Shown here piece by piece: positions 13,830 through 23,512 of a DNA stretch of 33,531 nucleotides. The stretch comes from an uncultured Bacteroidaceae bacterium. Its GTDB lineage: Bacteria; Bacteroidota; Bacteroidia; Bacteroidales; Bacteroidaceae. Within the stretch, counting starts at the first letter, position 1. Every line of letters starts with the position of its first letter. The stretch spans positions 1 through 33,531 of the forward strand of contig CAJOCU010000023.1 of assembly GCA_905233765.1 (NCBI GenBank), written 5' to 3'. The notes under the pieces were generated by a model. It did no database searches, was not told the DNA's origin, and saw only the letters and a list, made by a program, of their open reading frames with translations. Position numbers and translations under genes: made by a program.

Positions 13830-15848
13830 TTATCGCGCTGCAAACTTGCGACCTTCAGTGATGAAGACACCATGGTGAGGACGTTCTACGCGCTGACCTG
13901 CTATATTATAATAGGTGGTGGCGCGAGGTTTTCTGCTAGCCTCTACTGTGCCGATACCTGTGAGGAAGGGCTCAATGCTGGTGAGCCATTCCGTGAGGTC
14001 GCTGACGATCTGTGTGTGGTAGGGGAAGTCTGTCTTGAAACCGTAGCCGTGGTTGGCCACATTGAGGGGCAGTGTGTGCACAGGCACACCTTTGGCCTTG
14101 AGGGCGCTGATGTAGTTGAGGCTGTTGGCCTGCGGCACGGTACGGTCGCCGGTGCCCCAGCAGAGATAGGCACGGGGCGTCTCGGACGTCACCTGCTTCT
14201 CGTTGCTATAGAGATCCACCAGCGCTTGTGTGGGATTGGTGCCCAGCAGATTGTCACGCGAGCCCTGGTGTGTGTAACTGGCATCCATCGTGATGACCGG
14301 GTAGAAGAGCACCTGGAAGGCAGGCCGTTCGTCGCCCGTGGTGTGTGTGGCGAGGGTGCTGGCCAAATGGCCGCCGGCGCTGAAGCCCATGACACCAATC
14401 TGTGCAGGGTCGAGACCAAGTGCCTCCGCATTATCGCGCAGGTACTTCATGGCAGCCTTGCCGTCCTTGAAGGGACCATCGGGCGCAGTGGGAGGTGTGG
14501 TGTAGGTGAGCACGGCGACGGTGTAGCCCAGTTCGTTGAGCATCGGCACCCAGTCGGAACCCTCGGTGCTGCCGGCGATGTAACCATAGCCACCGCCGGG
14601 GATGACCAGCATGGCACGACCCTTGGCCTGTTCGGCAGAGGCGGGATAGAGCTGCAGTCGAGCCTTGGCCGACGACTCCAGCTTCACGCTGGTGATGATG
14701 CCTACTTCGTTGATGGTGAAGATGCTGTTGATGTCAGTGGCATTGTTCCAGAAGCTCAGGTGTTTGTCGGAACTGTGATAGACGTTGATGAAACGTCCAT
14801 CTTCAGGGGCTGCGAGCAGGAAGCCGTTAGCATGCTCGGCGAGATTCCATTTGTAGATGCCATCGCCCAGCTGCACCAGGTCACCATTCTTGCGCAGTGT
14901 CTTGCTGACATCGGAGCGGTTATAGACCACGATGCCGTCATAGGGGTCGCCTTGGAACGCCCACTGGTAGGCATCGCTCTTCAGGTCGGCAGCCGACGGG
15001 TTGTCATTGCACTTGTAGCCCGGATTGGCATTGCAGAAGTCCTCGCCATTGCGCAGGGCGAGGTTGTACCAGTGGGCATCGGTGATGTCGGGCGATGTCG
15101 AGAAGGGCATCTGGAAGACAGCTTCCACTTCCACCACGTTCTCCTTGTCCTTCGCTACGGTGATGGGGCTGCTGATGGAATAGAGCGTGTAGGCGTGGCG
15201 CACGAACGACGTGGGCACAGCGGTGATGACCTCACCCTCCAGGCCGCTCAGCTTCTGCTCCTCGAGCAGCTGGCCATCCACATCCTTGACGCGATAGATG
15301 ACCTCGATACCACTATGGAAGAAGGCCTCGAGGGTGGCCAAAGCCTCCGTTGGATCGAAGTCCACAGGGTCGGAAACGGCAAACTGATTACCATCATCAT
15401 AAGTTGTCCAACCGCTGAGGCAGATACCCTTCTGCGTGTTGACGTAAGTGTTGAAGGTGCGGCCCTCAGAAGTGATGGAGTATGGGTAATCTGTAAACTT
15501 GTTGCCATTTGTCACCGTTATGGGCTCAATGGGATTGTTGGACATCAGCACGTTATGCCAACCTCCATTGCGGGCGTCGTAGGCTGTAGCTTCGCGACAG
15601 GTGAACTTCTTGTCGTTCACGCTGTAGAGATACTTGTTGCCTTCGTAGCTGATAAAGGCGAACTTGCCTTGATTGGTGAAGCTGGTGTTGGCCGTGCAGG
15701 TGAGATACCCGTCCTGCGTGCCAATCGTGCCGCGCTGTGTCTTCAGCGTGTAGGCCTTGGTATTCTCAGTCAACGTCTCTGCCGCTTGAGTCGTTACGGT
15801 TGTCATCAGTACCATCAGCACAAAGGTCAAGCATTTAAGATGTTTCAT
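13830..15848 (-). CDS. Secreted alpha/beta-hydrolase esterase with long N-terminal region and C-terminal tail motif
   Basis: 672 residues; signal peptide about 1-23. Residues about 24-400 are a beta-rich region of unknown family, with a segment at 183-245 resembling a surface beta-domain. Residues about 408-630 are an alpha/beta hydrolase of the BD-FAE/acetyl-xylan-esterase-like group: oxyanion strand VIPGGGYGY (415-423), nucleophile elbow GFSAGG with Ser490, Asp568 in WGTGDRTVP, and His600 in ANHGYG. It probably removes acyl groups from polysaccharides outside the cytoplasm. The last 27 residues (YYNIAGQRV...GVFITEGRKFAAR) form a short tail resembling that of the 1331-residue protein at 27826. 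It follows the GHL10 gene by 62 nt on the same strand. Confidence 0.85.
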   Translation of the reverse strand: MKHLKCLTFVLMVLMTTVTTQAAETLTENTKAYTLKTQRGTIGTQDGYLTCTANTSFTNQGKFAFISYEGNKYLYSVNDKKFTCREATAYDARNGGWHNVLMSNNPIEPITVTNGNKFTDYPYSITSEGRTFNTYVNTQKGICLSGWTTYDDGNQFAVSDPVDFDPTEALATLEAFFHSGIEVIYRVKDVDGQLLEEQKLSGLEGEVITAVPTSFVRHAYTLYSISSPITVAKDKENVVEVEAVFQMPFSTSPDITDAHWYNLALRNGEDFCNANPGYKCNDNPSAADLKSDAYQWAFQGDPYDGIVVYNRSDVSKTLRKNGDLVQLGDGIYKWNLAEHANGFLLAAPEDGRFINVYHSSDKHLSFWNNATDINSIFTINEVGIITSVKLESSAKARLQLYPASAEQAKGRAMLVIPGGGYGYIAGSTEGSDWVPMLNELGYTVAVLTYTTPPTAPDGPFKDGKAAMKYLRDNAEALGLDPAQIGVMGFSAGGHLASTLATHTTGDERPAFQVLFYPVITMDASYTHQGSRDNLLGTNPTQALVDLYSNEKQVTSETPRAYLCWGTGDRTVPQANSLNYISALKAKGVPVHTLPLNVANHGYGFKTDFPYHTQIVSDLTEWLTSIEPFLTGIGTVEASRKPRATTYYNIAGQRVERPHHGVFITEGRKFAAR

Positions 15849-15910
15849 AAGTTATAAATGATAGTTTGTTAGTTCTTGAAATACACTTTTCGTTCCTGAA
15901 GATGTCTTTA

Positions 15911-17548
15911 TTAACGACGTTTGCGCTTGCGTTTGCTCTGGACTTTCTCCTGTTTCTTGCGTTCGGCCGTGGGCAACGGGCGAATAACGGGATTGGGCAG
16001 ATGCCGCGTAAGGACAGCTGCTGGGGGCTGTTGTCGGGTGAGTTGAAGGGCCTCGCTCTCGTTGCCACAGCGGTCGATAGCGGTGACAGCAAAATGATAG
16101 CCGAGGGCTGCCGCTGGATGAATGGCGAAACGTGGCTCTCCAAGCTGGACAGCGACAAGGTTCTCGGCCATAGACACATCGACTGGCCAGCGACGCGAGG
16201 CATAGACATTATAGCGCACTCCACCAGCGAGGTTATCGGTTGAAGGCAACCACACGAGCTCGCGAAGACCTGTGGAGGGTGCAGGATTCTCTGCTTCATC
16301 GGAAAGCCGAGGAGCCGAAGGAGACACGCTGTCGAGCCATGGGCAAGCCGGAGTAAGGGCGGGATATGCGTAGAACTGAGTACAGAGATAGTCGTAGAGG
16401 CCCTTCACGTTGTCGGTGAGAAACTTACTGCGGAAGTAGCACTGTCCAGCAAGTCCACGCTCACGCAGGTAATGCAGCTGTCGCGTAATGGTGCCGAGGG
16501 GCCAGTCCTTCTCCTGAGGATGCAGGAAATAGATGCCGAGCCCTGGAGCCACAAGGCGGCCGGCGCATTGTTCCTGCCAGTCGGCAGCGAAGGGGAAGAA
16601 ATGGTTTCCGTCGAAGTACATCATCGGGAAGAGAATGTCGTGGATGCCGGCGCGCAACCAGCCCTCTGCATCCTGATGGACGGCATCGCGCGCGTTCCAG
16701 CCACGCGAAGGATAACGACTGAGGTCGGCATACTTGCCCACCGGCGAGCAGCTAACGCGCACCCAAGGCTTCAGCACCTTGGTGTCCTCGTAGATTCGAC
16801 GAACGACACGCGTAATGTTATCACGACGCCAAGTTGACTTGTTGGCACCCTTTGGAGCGTATTTTTTGAAGGTGGCGGCATCGTTGAACGACGCAGCGCC
16901 TTCGGGGTAGCGGATGTAGTCGAAGTGGAGGCCATCGATGTCGTAACGGCTGACGATCTCGTGGCAGATGCGCTGCAAGTAGTCGGCGGTACCGGGGAGA
17001 CCGGGGTCGAGATAATACATGTCAGCATGTTTGCGACATAGCTCAGGGTGGGTTTTCAAGACACTCCTAGGCCCCATCTGCTTAGCCACTGCTTGCTTGA
17101 AGCAAGGGATGGTGACGACCCACGCGTGGAGTTCCATCCCCCGACGATGGGTCTCTTGAATAGCAAATTGCAAGGGGTCGTAGCCTGGATCCTTGCCGTA
17201 TGTACCAGTTAGAGCCACATCCCAGGGTTCTATGGCTGAGGGGTAGATGACGCTGCCACGGACACGAGTCTGAAGGAGTACGGTGTTGATATTCGCGGCC
17301 TTCAGCTTATCCAGAAGCTCGCACAATTCCTGCCGCTGGCGCTCACGTGAAGCAGCGCTAACGACTTTGGTCCTGGGCCAGTCGAGCCCATTGAGCGTGG
17401 TTACCCATACGGCTCGATATTCACGTTTGGGACTGATTGCCTCTATAGGACTGGCAGCTCTTACATAACTGACACGCCCTATGATTATTAAAAATAAAAA
17501 TAGGTACGCGCGACGCGCGCGCGAAGAAAAAAAGAGCCAGATACTCAT
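15911..17548 (-). CDS. Secreted GHL10/DUF187-type family 10-like glycosylhydrolase
   Basis: 545 residues from the start at 17548 (MSIWLFFSSRARRAYLFLF), which gives a signal peptide and follows the -7 box at 17569-17576 by 20 nt; the longer frame to 17581 would start within the promoter. The core has EYRAVWVTTLNGLDWP, NTVLLQTRVRGSVIYPSAIEPW, and DGLHFDYIRYPEG, the signature blocks of the DUF187 (GHL10) TIM barrel, whose members act on cell-wall or surface glycans. A C-terminal region with fibronectin-like text (VWLPSTDNLAGGVRYNVYAS ... TAIDRCGNES) is followed by a strongly basic tail (KRKRKRR). Catalytic role is inferred from the family. Confidence 0.87.
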   Translation of the reverse strand: MSIWLFFSSRARRAYLFLFLIIIGRVSYVRAASPIEAISPKREYRAVWVTTLNGLDWPRTKVVSAASRERQRQELCELLDKLKAANINTVLLQTRVRGSVIYPSAIEPWDVALTGTYGKDPGYDPLQFAIQETHRRGMELHAWVVTIPCFKQAVAKQMGPRSVLKTHPELCRKHADMYYLDPGLPGTADYLQRICHEIVSRYDIDGLHFDYIRYPEGAASFNDAATFKKYAPKGANKSTWRRDNITRVVRRIYEDTKVLKPWVRVSCSPVGKYADLSRYPSRGWNARDAVHQDAEGWLRAGIHDILFPMMYFDGNHFFPFAADWQEQCAGRLVAPGLGIYFLHPQEKDWPLGTITRQLHYLRERGLAGQCYFRSKFLTDNVKGLYDYLCTQFYAYPALTPACPWLDSVSPSAPRLSDEAENPAPSTGLRELVWLPSTDNLAGGVRYNVYASRRWPVDVSMAENLVAVQLGEPRFAIHPAAALGYHFAVTAIDRCGNESEALQLTRQQPPAAVLTRHLPNPVIRPLPTAERKKQEKVQSKRKRKRR

Positions 17549-17568
17549 GACTGATGGTTTTTCGCCGA

Positions 17569-17576
17569 CAAAGGTA
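17569..17576 (-). promoter_or_regulatory. -7 box for the GHL10-esterase operon
   Basis: TACCTTTG on the minus strand, a perfect TAnnTTTG match 20 nt before the start at 17548. No convincing -33 element is visible. Confidence 0.6.
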
Positions 17577-17702
17577 AGCATTATTTGTGATTTAAGGTGC
17601 CATAAGCGTCATTAATTTGTACCGCATTGACAAATCGCAAGTATTTTATCACTTTTGCTAAACTTTTTGCAGAAAATACGCGGTTGTTTGTGATAAAATG
17701 AT

Positions 17703-17710
17703 TACCTTTG
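17703..17710 (+). promoter_or_regulatory. -7 box for glutamate dehydrogenase
   Basis: TACCTTTG, 50 nt before the gdhA ATG at 17761. A TTTG at 17687-17690 is only 12 nt away, closer than the usual 19-20, so the -33 element is uncertain. The AT-rich gap 17582-17700 holds nothing else I recognise. Confidence 0.6.
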
Positions 17711-17760
17711 CACCATATTCAGAGATAACTCTATTATCCAACAACCAAACAAACAACATT

Positions 17761-19101
17761 ATGGACGCAAAACAAGTCTTAGAAGACCTGAAGCGCCGCT
17801 TCCCTGGAGAGCCTGAATATCACCAGGCCGTGGAAGAAGTGCTCGGTACAATTGAAGAAGAGTACAACAAGCACCCCGAGTTCGAGAAGGTAAACCTGAT
17901 CGAGCGTCTGTGCATCCCTGATCGCGTGTATCAGTTCCGTGTGACCTGGACCGACGACAAGGGCAATGTACAAACTAACATGGGTTATCGCATTCAGCAC
18001 AACAACGCCATCGGCCCGTACAAGGGCGGTATTCGTTTCCATAAGAGTGTAAACCTCGGAATCTTGAAGTTCCTCGCTTTTGAACAGACTTTCAAAAACT
18101 CCCTCACCACACTGCCGATGGGCGGCGGCAAGGGCGGTTCCGATTTCAGCCCCCGTGGCAAGAGCAACGCTGAGGTGATGCGTTTCTGCCAGGCTTTCAT
18201 GCTGGAGCTCACACGCCACATCGGTCCCGACGTGGACGTGCCCGCTGGTGACATCGGTGTCGGCGGCCGCGAAGTGGGTTATATGTTCGGGATGTACAAA
18301 AAGCTGACCCGCGAGTTCAGCGGTGTGCTGACCGGCAAGGGTCTGGAGTTCGGAGGTTCGCTGATTCGCCCTGAGGCTACTGGCTACGGCAACGTTTATT
18401 TCCTGCGCGCTATGCTTCGCACCAAGGGAGAGAGCATCGAAGGTAAGAAGGTGCTCGTCTCGGGTGCTGGTAACGTTGCCCAGTACTGCGCAGAGAAGAT
18501 TCTGCAGTTGGGCGGTCAGGTGATGACCATGAGCGATAGCGATGGCTACATCTACGATCCCGATGGCATCGATCGCGAGAAACTCGACTACATCATGGAA
18601 CTGAAGAACGTCTATCGCGGACGTATCCGTGAATACGTGGAGCAGTACCCGAAAGCCAAGTATGTTGGCGACGGCGCAAAGCCCTGGTTCGAGAAAGCTG
18701 ATATCGCTTGCCCTTGCGCAACGCAGAACGAGCTCAACGAAGATGCTGCCAAAGCGCTGGTCGCCAACGGCTGTATCGCAGTGGCCGAAGGCGCTAATAT
18801 GCCTTCTACCCCCGGCGCCATCAAGGTTTTCCAGGATGCTAAAATCCTCTACTCTCCGGGTAAGGCCAGCAACGCCGGCGGCGTGAGCGTCAGCGGTCTT
18901 GAGATGTCGCAGAACTCCGAGCGTCTGAGCTGGAGCTCAGAGGAGGTTGATGCCAAACTGCTCTGGATTATGGAGAACATCCACGACAACTGCGTGAAGT
19001 ACGGCACTGAACCCGACGGCTATGTCAACTACGTGAAGGGCGCCAACGTGGCAGGCTTCATGAAGGTGGCAAAGGCTATGATGGCACAAGGAATCGTTTA
19101 A
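17761..19101 (+). CDS. gdhA: NADP-type glutamate dehydrogenase
   Basis: 446 residues, the expected length of the hexameric small-subunit enzyme. Conserved blocks: GYRIQHNNAIGPYKGGIRFH, the catalytic-lysine block LPMGGGKGGSDF, DVPAGDIGVGGREVGYM, the Rossmann GAGNVAQYCAEK, and AEGANMPSTP. It reversibly aminates 2-oxoglutarate to glutamate in the cytoplasm and is a main route of ammonium assimilation. The start at 17761 gives the usual N-terminus (MDAKQVLEDLKRRFPGE); a frame extending to 17698 would begin inside the promoter. Single-gene transcript, ended by the hairpin at 19118-19155. Confidence 0.96.
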   Translation: MDAKQVLEDLKRRFPGEPEYHQAVEEVLGTIEEEYNKHPEFEKVNLIERLCIPDRVYQFRVTWTDDKGNVQTNMGYRIQHNNAIGPYKGGIRFHKSVNLGILKFLAFEQTFKNSLTTLPMGGGKGGSDFSPRGKSNAEVMRFCQAFMLELTRHIGPDVDVPAGDIGVGGREVGYMFGMYKKLTREFSGVLTGKGLEFGGSLIRPEATGYGNVYFLRAMLRTKGESIEGKKVLVSGAGNVAQYCAEKILQLGGQVMTMSDSDGYIYDPDGIDREKLDYIMELKNVYRGRIREYVEQYPKAKYVGDGAKPWFEKADIACPCATQNELNEDAAKALVANGCIAVAEGANMPSTPGAIKVFQDAKILYSPGKASNAGGVSVSGLEMSQNSERLSWSSEEVDAKLLWIMENIHDNCVKYGTEPDGYVNYVKGANVAGFMKVAKAMMAQGIV

Positions 19102-19117
19102 GCGATACCCACATACC

Positions 19118-19155
19118 AAAAGAAGAACCCTGCCATCTGGCAGGGTTCTTCTTTT
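19118..19155 (+). terminator. Strong intrinsic terminator of gdhA
   Basis: A perfect 18-nt inverted repeat (AAAAGAAGAACCCTGCCA and its complement) with a 2-nt centre, ending TTCTTCTTTT. It begins 17 nt after the gdhA stop. Confidence 0.9.
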
Positions 19156-19204
19156 AGTGCTATTGATTAATGATTATTTATTCTCACTAAATACGGTAGA
19201 GTCA

Positions 19205-19242
19205 AATAGAAAAGCCCCACCGAATGGCAGGGCTCTTCTATT
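19205..19242 (-). terminator. Intrinsic terminator of the OmpA gene
   Basis: Arms AATAGAAAAGCCC and GGGCTCTTCTATT around an 11-12 nt loop, with T-rich tail on the minus strand. It lies 14 nt beyond the stop codon of the OmpA-family gene. Confidence 0.75.
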
Positions 19243-19255
19243 ATTTGCGTATCTC

Positions 19256-20353
19256 TTACTTAGCGATACAGATGGAAACGCGGTTCTTATCGTTCTCAGC
19301 GAAAGGCTGAACAGTGTCACCCTTAGCGTCGACAGTGATACGAGCAGCATCGATACCAGCGTCGGTGAGAGCCTTAGCAACGCCCTCGGCACGGCCCTGA
19401 GAGTAGAACATATTGATGCGGGGGTTACCGGTTTCTACGTCAGCATAACCTGTAACAGCAACCTTCGTCTCGGGGTTAGCCTTGAGGAAGTTGATGAGGT
19501 TAGTAACCTTGCCCATCTCACCCTCGGGGATAACGGTCTCACGGATGGAGTAGAATACCTCGGTCTGCATCTCCTTCTTGATGACGGGAGCGGGCTTCGG
19601 CTTCGGAGTCTCCTTCACGACGGGAGCGGGAGCGGGTTCTTCAACAACAACGGGAACAGCCACGGGGATGACTTTCTCAACCTTGCCGAGACCGATCTTC
19701 AGGCCGAGGAGGGCGTTGAAGTACCAGTCAGCGTTCAGTTTGTCTTCCTTGGTGTTCTCGTCGATAGCAGCCTTGCTATTGTACTTCTCAACAGTACCGT
19801 TAGCCATGCACTCGAGGTTGATGCTCACGCGCTTGCTAACCTTGAAATCGAGATCAAAACCTGCACGGCCGACAGGAACAACACTTGTACCATCCCAAAG
19901 CTTGCGGAGGTTGTAGTTGCCGGCATTCTGGATGTCGTTAGCCTCACCATTGTTGAAACCAATGTTAGCAGCGGCACCGACAATCAGGTTCAAGCCCACA
20001 ACACGATTGGGGTTGTAACCAGCGATAGCGTTGATGATGTTAAACTTCACATCGAGACCAGGAGCAACATAGTTCCACTTGTAGTTGGTGTTGTCCTCGA
20101 AACCACCCTTGCTCTGCCATGCATTCACATTCAGACGCAGTGCCCAAGAGGGAGTGAACTGGTAGCCAATACCAAGCTGAGCATTCGGAGAAATCAGCTT
20201 GCCAAAATCAGCTTCACCGAGAGTGTACTGAGCACCGCCCTGCAGCTGCAGGAACCAGTGATGATTGAACTCTACGCGCTCAGTCTCCTGTGCGCCGGCA
20301 GTCAGACCTGAAACCATCAGAGCTGCTGCGAGAAGAATCTTTCCAATCTTCAT
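19256..20353 (-). CDS. OmpA-family outer-membrane protein
   Basis: 365 residues from the start at 20353, where a signal peptide begins (MKIGKILLAAALMVSGLTAGAQ). Residues about 22-225 form an 8-stranded-barrel-like region (HWFLQLQGGAQYTLGEADFG at the front). A Pro/Val-rich linker (VAVPVVVEEPAPAP to KPKPAP) follows, then a C-terminal OmpA peptidoglycan-binding domain with VTGYADVETGNPRINM and the RAEGVAKAL helix. It anchors the outer membrane to peptidoglycan and is usually abundant. The upstream 45 codons of the open frame lie across the promoter and are excluded. Its terminator converges with that of gdhA. Confidence 0.92.
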   Translation of the reverse strand: MKIGKILLAAALMVSGLTAGAQETERVEFNHHWFLQLQGGAQYTLGEADFGKLISPNAQLGIGYQFTPSWALRLNVNAWQSKGGFEDNTNYKWNYVAPGLDVKFNIINAIAGYNPNRVVGLNLIVGAAANIGFNNGEANDIQNAGNYNLRKLWDGTSVVPVGRAGFDLDFKVSKRVSINLECMANGTVEKYNSKAAIDENTKEDKLNADWYFNALLGLKIGLGKVEKVIPVAVPVVVEEPAPAPVVKETPKPKPAPVIKKEMQTEVFYSIRETVIPEGEMGKVTNLINFLKANPETKVAVTGYADVETGNPRINMFYSQGRAEGVAKALTDAGIDAARITVDAKGDTVQPFAENDKNRVSICIAK

Positions 20354-20415
20354 GTTTGTTTGATAAATTTGAATTAAAATTATTATTTTCTGTTTCTTTA
20401 CCACATTGAACGGCG

Positions 20416-20447
20416 CAAAGGTAGTCAAAAATTCTATGGCGAACAAA
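20416..20447 (-). promoter_or_regulatory. Full Bacteroidota promoter of the OmpA gene
   Basis: Minus strand TTTG (20447-20444), 20 nt spacer, TACCTTTG (20423-20416). The transcript would carry a 5' leader of about 55 AT-rich nt, as often seen for highly expressed outer-membrane proteins of this phylum. Confidence 0.75.
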
Positions 20448-20489
20448 ATTTCTTTAATAAAAATACCGAAAAGTTCCAAAAAAAACATT

Positions 20490-23426
20490 TTACGGACGCA
20501 TTACGACACCTTCTTTCTTCATTCCGTCGATTTTTACCGTAAAAGGGCTGTCAAAATGTACGACTCGGACGTGTTCCGTTTCTTCCACTGAAGGCAGGGC
20601 ATTGAGCAGGTCCTGGCGATAGATTCCATCGCCCAAATAATCGTTGATGGTAAAATAACCGACGCCAAAAGAGGTGAGATTTTGAAAGAAATGGGTGCCC
20701 TGACTAGGATCCACACGATAATTCTGCAAGCCGGCCTCGGTGATGACCTTGGCAGCACTGATGGCAGGCCACTTCACAGGGATGCCAAGCCACGGGTCAC
20801 TACTACCCCACCGTCCGGGTCCTACAAGGACGTAATTACGCCCCTCATCGAGGAAATGACGGTTAATGCACTCAATTTCTTCGGCAATTGCAGGGTTGGA
20901 CGAAGCGCTCCACCCATCGGTTTTCACATAGACGACATCCTGCAAGTCGTTGAAGATGCCATGGCCGATGGCGTTGTGTGAACGCAACAGACAAGCCTCA
21001 TCGGGAATTGCTGTCAGATCTTCATCGAGGTTCATCTTATTGTCCACCATCGGACGGATTTGCAATAAGTAGAGCTCTCCCGATCGATCAGCGTGGATGT
21101 TGGCGGCTAGTTCGATTTCCACAGGGCGCCGCATCTCGTCTTGACCATATTGCATCACCTTCTGAAGCAACTCAGGCAGGGGAAAGACACCCTGCTGGAG
21201 CACACCGCAGAAGGTGATGACCTTACGACCTCCCTCATAAATACCATCGCGAATGACTTGGTCGTATGGATCATAGGTGGAAGCTATGTATTGTAATGTG
21301 CCATCCGGCTCTGCGGCATTAACACGCAGTCTCAGCAGATTAAAGCCATCGTCCTTAAGGAAGGTTTGGGGTGGGTTGGCCGTATCAAGAGCATAGAAAC
21401 GTGTTTGTGTTTCTTTCAAGGCAATTTCCATCTCCGAGGTTTGTAAGACCTGATGAGGATGAGAAGGACACACACGCAAGCTCTGACCGCCATCGACGAT
21501 GTACTTACCCAGGCCAAGAGCCAGGTTGACCGTTCCTTCCTCCGCCAATTCATCACCGATGGGATAATAGTTGACAGAGCGAGCTACACCAGAAAGAGTT
21601 GGATAGAAACGATCGCCGTGCTGCTCACCAACGACCTCCTGTAAGATGACCGCCATCTTCTCCTGATCAATGACATTGGACGTGGCCGTCATATAGGCTT
21701 TCGAATCGCGATAATACACACTGGCATAGACAGCCTTGATGGCATCGGAGAGCATATGTAGGCGCTCGTATTTATCCGCCACATAAGGAATCATATAAGT
21801 ACTATAGATGCCTGCAAATGGCTGGTAATGAGAGTCCTCAAGAAGTGAGCTGGAACGAATGGCAATGGGGGTCTCCACAACATCGAGGAATGCCATCAAA
21901 TCTCCTATCAAGCGAGCCGGCAGGCGAGCGTGGAGGAAGTAAGTGAGGATTTCCTCATCGGGGATGTCGGAGAGCGCAACCTGATAGAGTTCGTTGCTAT
22001 CCATGAACTCATCAAAGATGTCAGTGCAGAGCACCACTGTCTTGGGAATCATTACCTGAGCTGTCTCAAAATCATTGAGGTCGGTATGACGCTTGATGAT
22101 ATGGTCAATAAAGGCTATGCCACGCCCCTTTCCGCCGAGCGAACCGTCGCCAATACGAGCGAAGTTGGAGTATCGGTCAAAACGCTCGCGATGGAAAACT
22201 GCGACAACACCCTGATTCTTCATGCGTCGATACGACACAATGGCATCGAAGATAATTTGCCGGTGCAAATCTACGTCCTGAACGGAATCCCATGTAATGC
22301 GCTTGAGGAAGTCGGCAATGGGAAACAATGCACGCGAGCTGAGCCAGCGAGAAACGTTATTGTGCTGAACGTGGTAGAGAAGCGATTCCTTGGGAAGCGT
22401 AAAGATATTGTCTTGTAAGTCCTTAAGGTTGCGCAGACGAGCCACCTCCTGCATCGTCTTGGGATCGCGGAAGACGAAATCACCAAAGCCAAAATAGTGG
22501 TTGATGAGCTTACGCAAATCAACAGCCATCTTCTTGGAGTTCTTGTCAACGAAACGGACTTTTTGGTCTTCTACAAGCTGAGCCTTTTCCGGTTCCGAAG
22601 ATTCCATGATAAGAGGTATATATGGATCACGGGCGCGGATGTTCCTCAAGAGTTCGATACCAGCAGTCTCATCAAGGGCTCCTCGATGTGGGAACCGGCA
22701 GTCAGAGATGACACCAAGCGTGTTGTCGGAATAGCGATCGTAGAGCGACCACGCCTCCTCATAGCTGCGCGCCAGCACAATTTTAGGGCGACCACGCATT
22801 CGAAGTGTTTCCAATTGCGAGTTCAGGGCCTCGGTTGCGAAGGCCAGACTCTGCTGAAGCACAAACTGATAGAGATTGGGCAGTATTGAAGAGTAGAAAC
22901 GCACATTGTCCTCCACCAGCAGTATCATCTGAACGCCGGCGCTCAGATCGTGTTCCAAATTCATCTTGTCCTCGATGAGCTTGATGATGGAGAGCAGGAG
23001 TTCCGTGTTGCCCAGCCAGCAAAACACGTATTCGAAAGCCGAGAGATCTTCATCGGCCATTCGCTTGCTGATACCGTGGCTGAAGGGGGTCAGCACCACG
23101 CAGGGGATATGCTTGTGAGAGTTCTTGATGCCACGGGCGATGTCGAAAATGTCGTTGTTGTCGGTTCCTGGCATCACAATGACCAAGTCGAACGTGAGGC
23201 GGTCCATTTGACGCATGGCCTCTTCTTCGGAAGCCACTTGAACAAATCGCGGCGGATAGCGAAGGCCTAGCTTGGCATATTCATCGAAGATCTTTTCATC
23301 CACACGACCGTCGTCTTCCAGCATAAAAGCGTCATAAGGATTGGCTATCAGCAATACGTTGAAAATACGACGGGTCATGAGATCGACAAACGATGTGTCG
23401 CGAAGGGTCAATTGTTCTTTCTTCAT
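20490..23426 (-). CDS. Fusion of two receiver-like domains with a PEP/pyruvate-binding (PPDK N-type) domain
   Basis: 978 residues, no signal peptide. Residues about 20-155 look like a degenerate response-regulator receiver (the phosphoacceptor position reads VIVMPG). Residues about 166-310 are a second receiver with acidic ED at 172-173, a likely phosphoacceptor Asp242 in GVISDCRFP, and Lys295. Residues about 420-770 match the ATP-binding domain of PEP synthase and pyruvate phosphate dikinase ([11 protein letters not shown] 426-436, [12 protein letters not shown] 521-532, FAGIYST). The central phospho-His domain and PEP/pyruvate barrel of those enzymes are missing; a C-terminal region ([21 protein letters not shown]) of unknown type takes their place. 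A regulatory phosphotransfer role is possible but unproven. Promoter at 23448. Confidence 0.82.
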   Translation of the reverse strand: MKKEQLTLRDTSFVDLMTRRIFNVLLIANPYDAFMLEDDGRVDEKIFDEYAKLGLRYPPRFVQVASEEEAMRQMDRLTFDLVIVMPGTDNNDIFDIARGIKNSHKHIPCVVLTPFSHGISKRMADEDLSAFEYVFCWLGNTELLLSIIKLIEDKMNLEHDLSAGVQMILLVEDNVRFYSSILPNLYQFVLQQSLAFATEALNSQLETLRMRGRPKIVLARSYEEAWSLYDRYSDNTLGVISDCRFPHRGALDETAGIELLRNIRARDPYIPLIMESSEPEKAQLVEDQKVRFVDKNSKKMAVDLRKLINHYFGFGDFVFRDPKTMQEVARLRNLKDLQDNIFTLPKESLLYHVQHNNVSRWLSSRALFPIADFLKRITWDSVQDVDLHRQIIFDAIVSYRRMKNQGVVAVFHRERFDRYSNFARIGDGSLGGKGRGIAFIDHIIKRHTDLNDFETAQVMIPKTVVLCTDIFDEFMDSNELYQVALSDIPDEEILTYFLHARLPARLIGDLMAFLDVVETPIAIRSSSLLEDSHYQPFAGIYSTYMIPYVADKYERLHMLSDAIKAVYASVYYRDSKAYMTATSNVIDQEKMAVILQEVVGEQHGDRFYPTLSGVARSVNYYPIGDELAEEGTVNLALGLGKYIVDGGQSLRVCPSHPHQVLQTSEMEIALKETQTRFYALDTANPPQTFLKDDGFNLLRLRVNAAEPDGTLQYIASTYDPYDQVIRDGIYEGGRKVITFCGVLQQGVFPLPELLQKVMQYGQDEMRRPVEIELAANIHADRSGELYLLQIRPMVDNKMNLDEDLTAIPDEACLLRSHNAIGHGIFNDLQDVVYVKTDGWSASSNPAIAEEIECINRHFLDEGRNYVLVGPGRWGSSDPWLGIPVKWPAISAAKVITEAGLQNYRVDPSQGTHFFQNLTSFGVGYFTINDYLGDGIYRQDLLNALPSVEETEHVRVVHFDSPFTVKIDGMKKEGVVMRP

Positions 23427-23447
23427 CTATTTTTCCTTTTTACGGCG

Positions 23448-23485
23448 CAAAAGTAGTGAAAAGTTTCAACTTTTGTATATCTTTG
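23448..23485. promoter_or_regulatory. Divergent -7 boxes between the receiver/PPDK gene and the uxaC remnant
   Basis: Minus strand TACTTTTG (23455-23448), 22 nt before the start at 23426; plus strand TATCTTTG (23478-23485), 28 nt before the start at 23513. Both match TAnnTTTG. No clean -33 elements are visible. Confidence 0.6.
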
Positions 23486-23512
23486 CGCGGAAAAACAACA
23501 AACCAGACCATT

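Noticed and set aside
13749..15857. A 702-codon open frame on the plus strand
   Set aside because: It is antisense to the esterase gene, whose signal peptide, catalytic triad and C-terminal tail are clear. The antisense text has no recognisable family and long opposite frames are expected in GC-rich genes with this codon use.
17582..17760. Search for a leader-peptide attenuator or riboswitch before gdhA
   Set aside because: No short frame with biased codons and no terminator-like hairpin was found; only a -7 box is supported.
19157..20311. A 384-codon open frame on the plus strand
   Set aside because: It is antisense to the OmpA-family gene and crosses its terminator; no family resemblance.
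20354..20488. N-terminal extension of the OmpA-family protein
   Set aside because: It spans the promoter at 20416-20447, and the signal peptide begins at 20353.
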